Counted from the first letter of the stretch, positions 1 through 6,798 are shown. The stretch is 10,949 nt of DNA from Clostridiales bacterium (GCA_012515925.1 JAAYXM010000116.1:1-10949); one strand, 5' to 3'. The notes: generated by a model from the sequence alone, not told the origin. Program-made: numbers and translations.

Positions 1-17
1 AATATAATGATTAGCGA

Positions 18-398
18 TTATTCTTCTACATATACATATACATTGTCATAGTTATTAACACCGACGCCGGACTCCGGTATGTCATCAACCGTGACCACAA
101 GCGTATCTCTGTTGACGATAAATACCTTGTCATCTTGCTGCGGTGCTATTTCCGTATCGATGCCGCCCTCTTTTAATGCATCTGCGATAACGGAAGCGTC
201 AACAGTTGTCAGATCTTTCTGCGTTACGTAAAGCTTAACAGAGGCTTCGATGGTATTGGCATTGGCGTCGTCCACATTCGCTTTGGCGTCGTTCAATACG
301 CCGGTGACGACCGGAATGGCGATTGCCGCAAGCACGGCAAGCACAGCGATAACGACCACGAGTTCGATTAAGGTGAAGCCTTTTTTAGAGATTCTCAT
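18..398 (-). CDS. Type IV pilin-like / pseudopilin protein with class III signal peptide
   Basis: Encodes a small prepilin of 126 residues. Residues 1-7 (MRISKKG) form a short basic leader ending in Gly. It is followed by FTLIEL, with the conserved Glu at mature position 5, and a roughly 20-residue hydrophobic helix running to the IAIP motif. That is the prepilin peptidase (PilD/ComC) cleavage pattern; after cleavage at G|F the mature protein is about 119 residues. The C-terminal domain is acidic, lacks cysteine, and has no family I recognise, so a major pilin, a ComGC-like pseudopilin or a minor pilin all remain possible. I chose ATG at 398 because the Shine-Dalgarno AGAAAGGA lies 12 nt upstream; an in-frame ATG at 410 directly abuts that site and would only lengthen the leader to 11 residues. 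No other pilus gene is visible, but the left edge cuts the context. Class assignment is sure, exact role is not. Confidence 0.87.
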   Translation of the reverse strand: MRISKKGFTLIELVVVIAVLAVLAAIAIPVVTGVLNDAKANVDDANANTIEASVKLYVTQKDLTTVDASVIADALKEGGIDTEIAPQQDDKVFIVNRDTLVVTVDDIPESGVGVNNYDNVYVYVEE

Positions 399-475
399 GT
401 TTTTTATCATTCCTTTCTGCTTTTTCCTTTAAAATATTTAATAAATCGCCAATATTCGGCATATTTATTATGTAA

Positions 476-504
476 ATAGTATTACAATAAGCCGCTTATG
501 TCAA
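476..504 (-). promoter_or_regulatory. Strong sigma-A type promoter for the pilin-like gene
   Basis: Read on the minus strand, TTGACA (504-499) is followed after exactly 17 nt by TACTAT (481-476). This is a perfect -35 and a near-consensus -10. The predicted transcription start is near 469, giving a leader of about 70 nt. Directly upstream of the -35 (about 508-538) is an almost pure A/T tract at the position where UP elements bind the RNA polymerase alpha subunit. The spacer contains a perfect inverted repeat, ATAAGC-C-GCTTAT (487-499). Confidence 0.72.
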
Positions 505-655
505 GTGGTATAAATAAAAAATTATTTTTATTTTTTATGTATTTATTCTCATCCTCTAAACGCGGAAAATTACTGCCGAAACGTGCTTTATTATACGGAT
601 TTTCACTTTCTTCCGGGCAAAGAAAAAACAGTATGGGCCGAAATGCCGAAATATG
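505..655. other. Intergenic core between divergent promoters, no gene seen
   Basis: This is the middle of the 316+ bp spacer between the pilin-like gene and dfx. The first 35 bases are an A/T tract that probably serves the pilin promoter. The rest is mixed sequence. A 40-codon frame (537-659) and a 26-codon frame (643-723) exist on the plus strand, but both lack a ribosome binding site and run into or through the dfx promoter. I see no RNA gene or terminator here. Confidence 0.5.
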
Positions 656-684
656 TTGAATTATGTGAATATATTGAATATAAT
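656..684 (+). promoter_or_regulatory. Sigma-A type promoter for dfx
   Basis: TTGAAT (656-661), a spacer of exactly 17 nt, then a perfect TATAAT (679-684). The predicted start is near 691, giving a leader of about 36 nt before the ATG. The -10 is embedded in the perfect palindrome TATAATATTATA (679-690), which could be a repressor site such as a PerR-like box. The surroundings are very AT-rich, so chance palindromes are not rare. Confidence 0.72.
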
Positions 685-726
685 ATTATACAGAAGCCAA
701 TACAAATAAAAAAGGGGAGATGACAA

Positions 727-1113
727 ATGAAAAAGGAACAGAAATTCTACATCTGCAAGCATTGCGGGAACATAATCGCGCATCTGTACGACTCCGGCGC
801 AAGGGTTGTCTGCTGCGGTGACGAGATGACCGAGATAATACCCAATACGGTTGACGCGTCCTCGGAGAAGCACGTGCCTGTCATTAAGGTTGACGGCAGC
901 CGCGTCAAGGTCGAGGTAGGCTCGGCGCCCCATCCGATGACGCCGGAGCACTATATCACGTGGATTTATATCCAGACGGAAAAGGGCGGACAGCGAAAGG
1001 CGCTTATGCCGGATGCCGCGCCTGCCGCAGAGTTTATTCTGACGGACGACGACAGGGTTATCAGAGCGTACGAGTACTGCAATCTGCACGGGCTCTGGAA
1101 AGCCGACGCGTAA
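727..1113 (+). CDS. dfx: Desulfoferrodoxin (two-iron superoxide reductase)
   Basis: Reduces superoxide to hydrogen peroxide in the cytoplasm without making oxygen, the usual superoxide defence of anaerobes. At 128 residues it has the full length of the two-iron class. The N-terminal desulforedoxin-like domain has C10-x2-C13 and adjacent C29-C30, the Fe(Cys)4 centre I. The C-terminal neelaredoxin domain shows the centre II ligands: H49 in EKH, H69 and H75 in PHPMTPEH, C118 and H121 in EYCNLHG. The catalytic Glu47-Lys48 pair next to H49 is intact. The start is clear: AAGGGGAG lies 7 nt before ATG. The gene looks monocistronic, with its own promoter upstream and a strong hairpin 13 nt after the stop. 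The electron donor is usually rubredoxin; no rubredoxin gene is in the window. Identification is very secure. Confidence 0.97.
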   Translation: MKKEQKFYICKHCGNIIAHLYDSGARVVCCGDEMTEIIPNTVDASSEKHVPVIKVDGSRVKVEVGSAPHPMTPEHYITWIYIQTEKGGQRKALMPDAAPAAEFILTDDDRVIRAYEYCNLHGLWKADA

Positions 1114-1126
1114 ATAAAGAACTCAT

Positions 1127-1163
1127 AGAGGGAGCCGGTGTGCTTCGCGCACCGGCTCCCTCT
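1127..1163 (+). terminator. Strong hairpin after dfx, probable terminator
   Basis: AGAGGGAGCCGGTGTGC (1127-1143) pairs with 1147-1163 around a TTC loop: 17 pairs with a single G-T wobble. It sits 13 nt after the dfx stop, where an intrinsic terminator is expected. The downstream U-tract is weak (TTGCAA), so termination efficiency is uncertain. The hairpin could also act mainly as a 3' end stabiliser. Confidence 0.7.
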
Positions 1164-1191
1164 TGCAATAGCCCGATAAAATTGATAAAAT
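1163..1191 (+). promoter_or_regulatory. Candidate promoter for the smc operon
   Basis: TTGCAA (1163-1168), 17 nt, then TAAAAT (1186-1191). The expected start is near 1198, about 28 nt before the smc TTG codon. The -35 begins at the last base of the dfx hairpin. The region is AT-rich, so this is a reasonable but not certain assignment. Confidence 0.5.
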
Positions 1192-1225
1192 ATAACATTA
1201 TATACACCTAATAGGAGTGGTGGCT

Positions 1226-4200
1226 TTGCGCTTAAAGTCCCTTGAAATGCAGGGGTTTAAATCATTTCCGGAAAAAACCGTGTTAAACTTTGACGACGGG
1301 ATAACCGCGATAGTGGGCCCTAACGGCAGCGGAAAATCGAATATATCCGACGCGGTGCGCTGGGTTTTAGGCGAACAGTCGACGCGCACGCTGCGCGGCA
1401 GCAAAATGGAGGACGTTATATTCGGCGGGACTCAGAAACGGGGTCCCGTCGGGTTTGCCGAGGTTTCGATTACGATTGACAATTCCGACGGCGTTTTGCC
1501 CACGGAGTACAGCGAGGTTACGATTACGCGCAGGCTGTATCGTTCGGGCGAAAGTGAGTATTATATTAACAGAAACGCCGTAAGGCTAAGGGATATTCAT
1601 GAGCTTTTCATGGATACCGGGCTCGGAAGGGACGGCTATTCGATTATCGGGCAGGGCAGGATAGACGAGATTCTCGCGCTCAAAAGCGAGGACAGGCGCG
1701 AAATCTTTGAGGAGGCCTCCGGCATTTCGAAGTTCCGGCACCGCAAGGAGGAGGCCGAGCGCAAGCTTAACGCCAATGAGGAAAACCTTGTAAGAATACG
1801 GGATATAATATCGGAGCTCGAGCTTCAGCTCCAGCCGCTTGCCACGCAGGCGGAGGAGGCGAAGCAGTACCTTAAGATATACGATGAGCTTCGCGGGCTT
1901 GAGACAAGCCTCTGGCTGCATAACATCGAGAAAATAAAAGCCAACGCCGAGAAGATAGTCAACGATTTTGAGGTCGCGAATTCACAGTTCGAACGCGGAC
2001 AGTCAAGCCTGGACGAGCTGTATTCCGAGCTTGAACGGATATCGGAGGCAATGCGCGAGAAGGATTCCGAGCTTGAGCGGGTTCGCGAGGATTTGCACGG
2101 GGCCGAGGGCGCAAAGCATGATATCGAAAGCGAAATATCCTATCTTAAGGCGACAATCGAAAACAATACCGCGAATATCGAGCGAATAAAGGCTGAAATC
2201 GCCGAGGGCGCGGACCGCGCGGGCGGTATCGGCGCGCAGATTGAAGAGCGCCGGGCGCAGATAGAAGACTTAAACACAAACGAGAGGGAGATAAGCCTTA
2301 AGGTAGAAAGTATCAGCCAAAGCATCTTAAGCGCGGACAAAAGCCGGGACGGTTTGAGCGCGCGGCTTGAGACGCTTCGCGGTAAGGAGCAGCTTTGCGA
2401 GCTTAACATATCGGAGCTTAGAATAAAGCTTTCATCCGCTGACACGCATATCGAAAACCTGAATGCCCGCAAAAGCCGTATAAGCGGCGAGCTTTCCGAC
2501 AAGAAGGGTGAGCTTGAAAGCGCCGTCGCGAGGTTTTCGGAGATTAAAAGCGCGAATGCCGAGGCGCAGGAGACCTTGAGCGGCATTGAAAACAGCCTCA
2601 AAGGCTATGAGCTTAAAGCCGCGTCGCGCGAAAAACGGGCGGCCGCCGCGCGGGAAGAGCTTCGAAAAGCGGAGCTGCAGATGGATTCGCTTAAGAGCAA
2701 GCATAAGATTCTGACGGATATGGAGCGCGATTACGAAGGGTATTTCGGCTCCGTCAAATCAGTTATGCGCGCGCATGAGCGCGGCGCGCTCCGCGGGATT
2801 TACGGCACGGTATCACAGCTTATGCGGGTTGAGGACGAATACACGGTCGCGATTGAGACGATTCTCGGCGGCGCGCTTCAGAATATAGTGGTCGATGACG
2901 ATAAAAGCGCGAGGGAAGCGATTGCGTTTTTAAAGAACACCAACGCAGGGCGGGCGACGTTTCTGCCTTTAAGCTCGGTTCGAGGGGACGAAATCGAAAT
3001 ACGGGATTTAAGCGGAAAGCCCGGGTTTATCAGTATCGCGAGTCGTCTGGTGTCATATGATAATAAGTACGCCGGGATTTTCAAGAACCTGCTCGGCAGA
3101 ATCGCGGTGGTAGACAATTTAAACAACGCGAGCGCGATTGCCAAAAGCTTCGGCTATAGATTCAGGATTGTCACGCTCGACGGTCAGATAATCAACGCTG
3201 GCGGCTCGTATACCGGCGGGAGTATCGGCAAAAACGTCGGTATTCTCAGCCGATTAAACGAGATTAAAAAGCTTGAGGCTAAGCTTTCCGATTTAAGCGG
3301 CGGCCTTGAAAAGCTTGTTCATGAAAAGAACGAGGCGGAACGCGAGTTTAACGCGTTAAGCTATGAAATCGAGGTATATAAAGCCGAGCGCCGTAAGGCG
3401 GAGGATATACTGCTTAAAACAAAGACGGAAATGGAGCATCACGAGAGCCTGCTTTCCGGCATAAGACAGAGTATCGCGTTGCTTGAAAGCGAGGATTCGG
3501 AGATAACCGATAAGCTGAACGAATGGAATAACGCGCGCGGCGAGGCGCTTTCCGGAATTTCCGGTATCGAGGCGGATATGTCGGGGCTTAAAGCGGAAAT
3601 CGAAGCGCTTCTTTCCGAGCATTCGGAGATAGCGGAGAAAAAAAGCAGCCTTTCGGAGCGCCTTTCGGAAATCCGGCTTAAGCTCGCCGAAATACGCACC
3701 GAGCGCGCCGAGTCCGAAAAAGCGTTAAGCCAGCTTGTCGCGCTGCAGAGCGATATGGAGGGTGACCGTCTGCAGAAGCAGCGCCTTATAGACGAATACA
3801 CCGAAAATAACAACAAGGTAAACGGTCAGATTGCGGAAAAGCAGTCGAAAATCGAAGAGCTCATTAATAAAATGAGCGAAATCAAGCAGAATGAGGAGCG
3901 GGTTTTGTCCGAAAGGCTGGCTCTTGAGGCTAAACGGAATAAAAAGGACAAGGAGAGCAAGGATTTAAACGATGATATTTTAAAGCTTGAGCGTGAGCGG
4001 TCAAGGCTTGAGTCCCGAAAGGACAGCATTCTGACCGAGGAAAAACAGATTATCGACAAGCTCTGGGAGACCTATGAGCTTACTCCGATTACGGCAAAGG
4101 AGCATGTAATACAGCTTGAATCCGTTACCGGCGCCGAAAAGCGCATAAGCCGGCTTAAGGCCGAGCGGAAAAAGCTCGGTGCCGTCAATGTGGGCGCGAT

Positions 4201-4801
4201 TGACGAGTACGACAGGGTATCCAAGCGTTACAGCTTTTTGAGCGAACAGAAAAACGACCTCGAAAAGGCGAAGAACGAGCTTACTTCATTGATTGAAAGA
4301 ATAACCGGGGAGATGGAGGAAATCTTCGCGAAACAGTTTAAGGTGATTAACGAAAGCTTCGGCGAGACCTTTGTCGAGATTTTCGGCGGAGGCAGGGCGG
4401 AGCTTACGCTTGCGGACCCCGACGATATCTTGAACTGCGGTATAGAAATCAGGGTACAGCCGCCCGGGAAAACCTTAAAGACAATTACGCTGCTGTCCGG
4501 CGGGGAACGGGCGTTCGTCGCGATTGCTCTGTATTTCGCGATTATCAAGGTCCGGCCGACGCCGTTTTGCGTGCTCGATGAGATTGAGGCGGCCCTCGAT
4601 GATGTCAACGTCAGCCGGTTTGCCGGGTATCTGCGCAGGCTTTCGGACAGGACCCAGTTCATTATTATTACGCACAGGCGCGGGACAATGGAGGAGGCGG
4701 ATATCCTCTACGGCGTCACGATGCAGGAGCAGGGGATTTCAAAAATGCTTACGATAAGCATTGCCGACGTTGAAAAGCAGCTGAATATCAAGCTTAAATA
4801 A
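1226..4801 (+). CDS. smc: Chromosome segregation protein SMC (condensin ATPase)
   Basis: Cytoplasmic SMC ATPase that, with ScpA and ScpB, forms the bacterial condensin that organises and segregates the chromosome. From the TTG start the protein has 1191 residues, close to the usual length of about 1190. Order: N-terminal ATPase half with Walker A GPNGSGKS (31-38); first coiled-coil arm rich in Glu, Lys and Arg; hinge about 500-672; second coiled-coil arm; C-terminal ATPase half with signature LLSGGER (1089-1095), Walker B VLDEIEAALDD (D1118, E1119) and the H-loop ITHRRGTME (H1150). Start choice: AGGAG (1213-1217) is 8 nt before TTG at 1226, giving MRLKSLEMQGFKSF, the family's normal N terminus. 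Two in-frame GTG codons at 1217 and 1220 overlap or touch the Shine-Dalgarno and are unlikely starts. ftsY follows after 22 nt. The rnc gene often found upstream of smc in Firmicutes is absent here. Confidence 0.97.
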   Translation: MRLKSLEMQGFKSFPEKTVLNFDDGITAIVGPNGSGKSNISDAVRWVLGEQSTRTLRGSKMEDVIFGGTQKRGPVGFAEVSITIDNSDGVLPTEYSEVTITRRLYRSGESEYYINRNAVRLRDIHELFMDTGLGRDGYSIIGQGRIDEILALKSEDRREIFEEASGISKFRHRKEEAERKLNANEENLVRIRDIISELELQLQPLATQAEEAKQYLKIYDELRGLETSLWLHNIEKIKANAEKIVNDFEVANSQFERGQSSLDELYSELERISEAMREKDSELERVREDLHGAEGAKHDIESEISYLKATIENNTANIERIKAEIAEGADRAGGIGAQIEERRAQIEDLNTNEREISLKVESISQSILSADKSRDGLSARLETLRGKEQLCELNISELRIKLSSADTHIENLNARKSRISGELSDKKGELESAVARFSEIKSANAEAQETLSGIENSLKGYELKAASREKRAAAAREELRKAELQMDSLKSKHKILTDMERDYEGYFGSVKSVMRAHERGALRGIYGTVSQLMRVEDEYTVAIETILGGALQNIVVDDDKSAREAIAFLKNTNAGRATFLPLSSVRGDEIEIRDLSGKPGFISIASRLVSYDNKYAGIFKNLLGRIAVVDNLNNASAIAKSFGYRFRIVTLDGQIINAGGSYTGGSIGKNVGILSRLNEIKKLEAKLSDLSGGLEKLVHEKNEAEREFNALSYEIEVYKAERRKAEDILLKTKTEMEHHESLLSGIRQSIALLESEDSEITDKLNEWNNARGEALSGISGIEADMSGLKAEIEALLSEHSEIAEKKSSLSERLSEIRLKLAEIRTERAESEKALSQLVALQSDMEGDRLQKQRLIDEYTENNNKVNGQIAEKQSKIEELINKMSEIKQNEERVLSERLALEAKRNKKDKESKDLNDDILKLERERSRLESRKDSILTEEKQIIDKLWETYELTPITAKEHVIQLESVTGAEKRISRLKAERKKLGAVNVGAIDEYDRVSKRYSFLSEQKNDLEKAKNELTSLIERITGEMEEIFAKQFKVINESFGETFVEIFGGGRAELTLADPDDILNCGIEIRVQPPGKTLKTITLLSGGERAFVAIALYFAIIKVRPTPFCVLDEIEAALDDVNVSRFAGYLRRLSDRTQFIIITHRRGTMEEADILYGVTMQEQGISKMLTISIADVEKQLNIKLK

Positions 4802-4823
4802 CACAATCGGGAGTTACGGTATT

Positions 4824-5738
4824 ATGCTTAATATATTCCGGAAAATCAAGACCGGTCTTGAAAAAACGCGAAACGCCATCGGCGCCTCGGTGGACGGCGT
4901 CTTAAAAAGCTTCGCGACAATCGGCGACGAGGTATTTGATGAGCTCGAGGAGGCGCTTATTGGCGCGGATATGGGCGTTGAAACGGCAATCGAGGTTATC
5001 GAAAAGCTAAGGCGGAGCGCCGGGGAAAAAAGAATTAAGGATGCGGAGGCTTTAAAAGCCGAGCTCAAGGAGATTCTTTACGGGATAATGCCGGAGAATA
5101 CTGTTGAAGACGGAGATTTCTGCGATGGTTTGACGGTTATCCTGATAGTCGGGGTAAACGGCGTCGGCAAGACGACGAGTATCGGAAAGCTTGCCGGTTT
5201 ATATAACAGGCAGGGCAAAAAGGTTCTGCTTGCCGCGGGGGACACGTTTCGCGCCGCGGCGGGAGACCAGCTTGAGGTCTGGGCAGAGCGCACGGGTACG
5301 GAGCTCGTACGTCATAATCAGGGCGCGGACCCTTCCGCCGTTATATTCGACGCGTTAAACGCCGCGAGGGCGAGAAAGGTAAACCTTCTTATATGCGATA
5401 CCGCGGGAAGGCTTCACAATAAGCAGAACCTGATGAACGAGCTTAAGAAAATAAATAAGGTGATAAACCGGGAAGCGCCTTCCGCGCGTGTTTTAACCTA
5501 TTTAGTGCTTGACGCCACTACCGGGCAGAACGCCATCGTTCAGGCGGAAAGCTTCGATGACGCGGTCGGGGGCTTAAGCGGCATAATTCTCACAAAGCTT
5601 GACGGTACCGCTAAGGGCGGCATTGTACTGGCAATCGCGAGAAAGCTCAAAGTGCCAGTGAGGTTTTTAGGCGTCGGCGAGGGAATCGACGATATTATTG
5701 AATTTGACGCGCGCGCCTTTGTCGACGCGTTAATCTGA
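4824..5738 (+). CDS. ftsY: Signal recognition particle receptor FtsY (SRP GTPase)
   Basis: SRP receptor GTPase. It docks Ffh-SRP-ribosome complexes at the membrane so that nascent membrane proteins reach the Sec translocon. The protein has 304 residues: a basic/amphipathic N-terminal stretch, then the helical N domain (to about 95) and the GTPase domain. Motifs: G1 GVNGVGKT (110-117), the SRP-specific insertion motif DTFRAAAGDQL (140-150), G3 DTAGR (192-196), G4 TKLD (257-260) and the C-terminal GVGEGIDD (283-290). Like many Gram-positive FtsY proteins it lacks the long acidic A domain of the E. coli protein; membrane contact would rest on the N-terminal helix. GGGAG lies 10 nt before ATG. 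It follows smc by 22 nt, the conserved smc-ftsY pairing, and is almost certainly cotranscribed with it. DTFRAAAGDQL rather than the DTFRAAAVEQL I recall from other members distinguishes FtsY from Ffh poorly, but the adjoining N domain and gene context fit FtsY. Confidence 0.96.
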   Translation: MLNIFRKIKTGLEKTRNAIGASVDGVLKSFATIGDEVFDELEEALIGADMGVETAIEVIEKLRRSAGEKRIKDAEALKAELKEILYGIMPENTVEDGDFCDGLTVILIVGVNGVGKTTSIGKLAGLYNRQGKKVLLAAGDTFRAAAGDQLEVWAERTGTELVRHNQGADPSAVIFDALNAARARKVNLLICDTAGRLHNKQNLMNELKKINKVINREAPSARVLTYLVLDATTGQNAIVQAESFDDAVGGLSGIILTKLDGTAKGGIVLAIARKLKVPVRFLGVGEGIDDIIEFDARAFVDALI

Positions 5739-5848
5739 CGGTTATTCCTCCCACGGAGGGAGAGCCCGCGCATTGCTAATAGCGGCCCTACCCCCCCTTG
5801 GGGGGATAGGCATTCCGGTTAATTCTTACGGCAGGAAGGGTTTATGTA
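5739..5848. other. Structured ftsY-rdgB spacer with two hairpins
   Basis: This 110-bp gap is the longest inside the plus-strand cluster and holds no gene. The first hairpin is CCTCC-CAC-GGAGG (5747-5759), with an alternative pairing CTCCC/GGGAG (5748-5762). The second is CCTA + C6 paired with G6 + TAGG (5787-5810), with one C-A mismatch and a CTTG apex, a known stable tetraloop type. CGGTTA occurs just outside the structure on both sides (5739-5744 and 5816-5821). There is no U-tract after either hairpin, so it does not look like a classical intrinsic terminator. It could be a dispersed intergenic repeat or an mRNA processing/stability element. Confidence 0.5.
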
Positions 5849-6451
5849 TTGAAATTTATTATCGCTACTAATAATAATAAAAAGCTTGCGGAGCTGAAGG
5901 GTATTCTGAATAAGCTCGGGATAGAAGCCGTTTCCCTCGCGGAGGCCGGCATAAAAGCCGAGGTCGAGGAGACGGAGGACACGTTTGAGGGAAACGCGCG
6001 TCTGAAAGCAAAAGCCGCGATGGAAACCTCGGGACTTCCCGCGATCGCGGACGATTCCGGGCTTGTGACGGACGCGCTCGACGGCGCGCCGGGCGTCATG
6101 TCGGCACGGTTCGGGGGCAACGCCTGTAAAGACGACTTTGAGCGCTGCATGTACCTTTTAGATAAGCTTAGCAATGTTCCCGATAACCGCAGGGGCGCGC
6201 GTTTTGTCTCGGTTATCGCATGCGTTTTCCCGGACGGCCGGGAGTTTACCGCGCGCGGGGAATGCCGCGGAATTATTACAAAAACGCCGAGAGGTGACGG
6301 CGGGTTCGGCTATGACCCGGTATTCGAGGTCGAGGGCACGGGCAAAACCATGGCGGAGATTCCCGCGGAGCAAAAGAATAGGATTTCACACAGGGCATAT
6401 GCCCTTAAGGCTTTTTACGATAAGCTCGGTAAGTTTTTGGATGAAGCATAA
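5849..6451 (+). CDS. rdgB: XTP/dITP pyrophosphatase (HAM1/RdgB family)
   Basis: House-cleaning nucleotidase that hydrolyses non-canonical purine triphosphates (XTP, ITP, dITP) to the monophosphate and pyrophosphate, keeping deaminated bases out of DNA and RNA. At 200 residues it has the family's normal length. Motifs: N-terminal ATNNNKK (6-12) for phosphate contacts, DDSGL (68-72) with the catalytic/metal Asp, GVMSARFGG (82-90), GFGYDPVF (152-159) for base recognition, and NRISHRAYAL (177-186). The start is TTG at 5849, 9 nt after AGGAAGG; an ATG at 5844 is closer to that site but reads only ATG-TAT-TGA, so it cannot be the start. It is probably cotranscribed with ftsY upstream, although the hairpin-rich spacer could change mRNA levels between them. 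Confidence in identity is very high. Confidence 0.96.
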   Translation: MKFIIATNNNKKLAELKGILNKLGIEAVSLAEAGIKAEVEETEDTFEGNARLKAKAAMETSGLPAIADDSGLVTDALDGAPGVMSARFGGNACKDDFERCMYLLDKLSNVPDNRRGARFVSVIACVFPDGREFTARGECRGIITKTPRGDGGFGYDPVFEVEGTGKTMAEIPAEQKNRISHRAYALKAFYDKLGKFLDEA

Positions 6452-6462
6452 GATATAAAGTT

Positions 6463-6477
6463 GCCGCTTCAGGCGGC
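6463..6477 (+). promoter_or_regulatory. Small hairpin just upstream of the yhbY ribosome binding site
   Basis: GCCGC (6463-6467) pairs with GCGGC (6473-6477) around TTCAG. The stem ends exactly where the GGGAAG ribosome binding site of the next gene begins (6478-6483). It may tune initiation or keep the site clear of pairing. It is only 5 bp, so a chance origin is possible. Confidence 0.3.
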
Positions 6478-6488
6478 GGGAAGTGAGC

Positions 6489-6791
6489 ATGAGCATGTTA
6501 AACGGAAAACAGAGGGCAAAGCTTCGCGCGTTGGCGAACGGCATAGATACGATTGTCCACATCGGAAAGGGCGGAATTAACGGGAATATCGCGGCACAGG
6601 CGGACGATGCATTGAAAGCGCGCGAGATAGTTAAGTGCCGTGTGCTTGATGCCGCGCTGCTTAGCGCGGCGGAGGCATGTGAAGCGCTGTGCGGAATGCT
6701 TAATGCCGAGCCGGTTCAGGTTATCGGTACCCGCTTTGTCATTTACCGCGAAAATCCGGAGGACAGGAAAATCTTTTTGGACAGGTTATAA
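6489..6791 (+). CDS. yhbY: YhbY-family ribosome assembly RNA-binding protein (CRM domain)
   Basis: Small CRM (CRS1-YhbY) domain protein; in bacteria the family associates with pre-50S ribosomal subunits and binds RNA. From this start it has 100 residues, essentially the whole of one CRM domain. Family hallmarks are the opening LNGKQRAKLRALA, the GxxG loop GKGG (26-29) within HIGKGGI, AREIVKCRVL in the middle, and the closing VQVIGTRFVIYRE. I chose ATG at 6489, 8 nt after GGG of GGCGGGAAG; GTG at 6483 overlaps that site, and ATG at 6495 (MLNGKQ) is an equally family-like alternative two codons later. It stands between rdgB (37 nt gap) and nadD (7 nt gap), an arrangement common in Firmicutes. 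Identity is firm; the precise target step in ribosome assembly cannot be read from the sequence. Confidence 0.93.
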   Translation: MSMLNGKQRAKLRALANGIDTIVHIGKGGINGNIAAQADDALKAREIVKCRVLDAALLSAAEACEALCGMLNAEPVQVIGTRFVIYRENPEDRKIFLDRL

Positions 6792-6798
6792 GGGTATT

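Noticed and set aside
537..659. 40-codon plus-strand reading frame in the pilin-dfx spacer
   Set aside because: No ribosome binding site (only T-rich sequence upstream), and it ends inside the dfx -35. No recognisable sequence.
643..723. 26-codon frame ending 3 bases before the dfx ATG, like a leader peptide
   Set aside because: It contains the dfx -10 box, so the transcript from that promoter would not include its start, and it has no ribosome binding site.
661..1089. Long minus-strand frame opposite dfx
   Set aside because: Antisense shadow of a fully convincing desulfoferrodoxin gene; no ribosome binding site or family signal.
2140..4675. Several minus-strand frames of 77-153 codons inside smc
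   Set aside because: Low-complexity Ser/Leu/Ile-rich translations that mirror the coiled-coil codons of smc; typical shadows.
6640..6798. N-terminal extension of nadD into yhbY
   Set aside because: It reads yhbY out of frame, and the family N terminus MRIGIIGGT begins exactly at 6799 behind a ribosome binding site.
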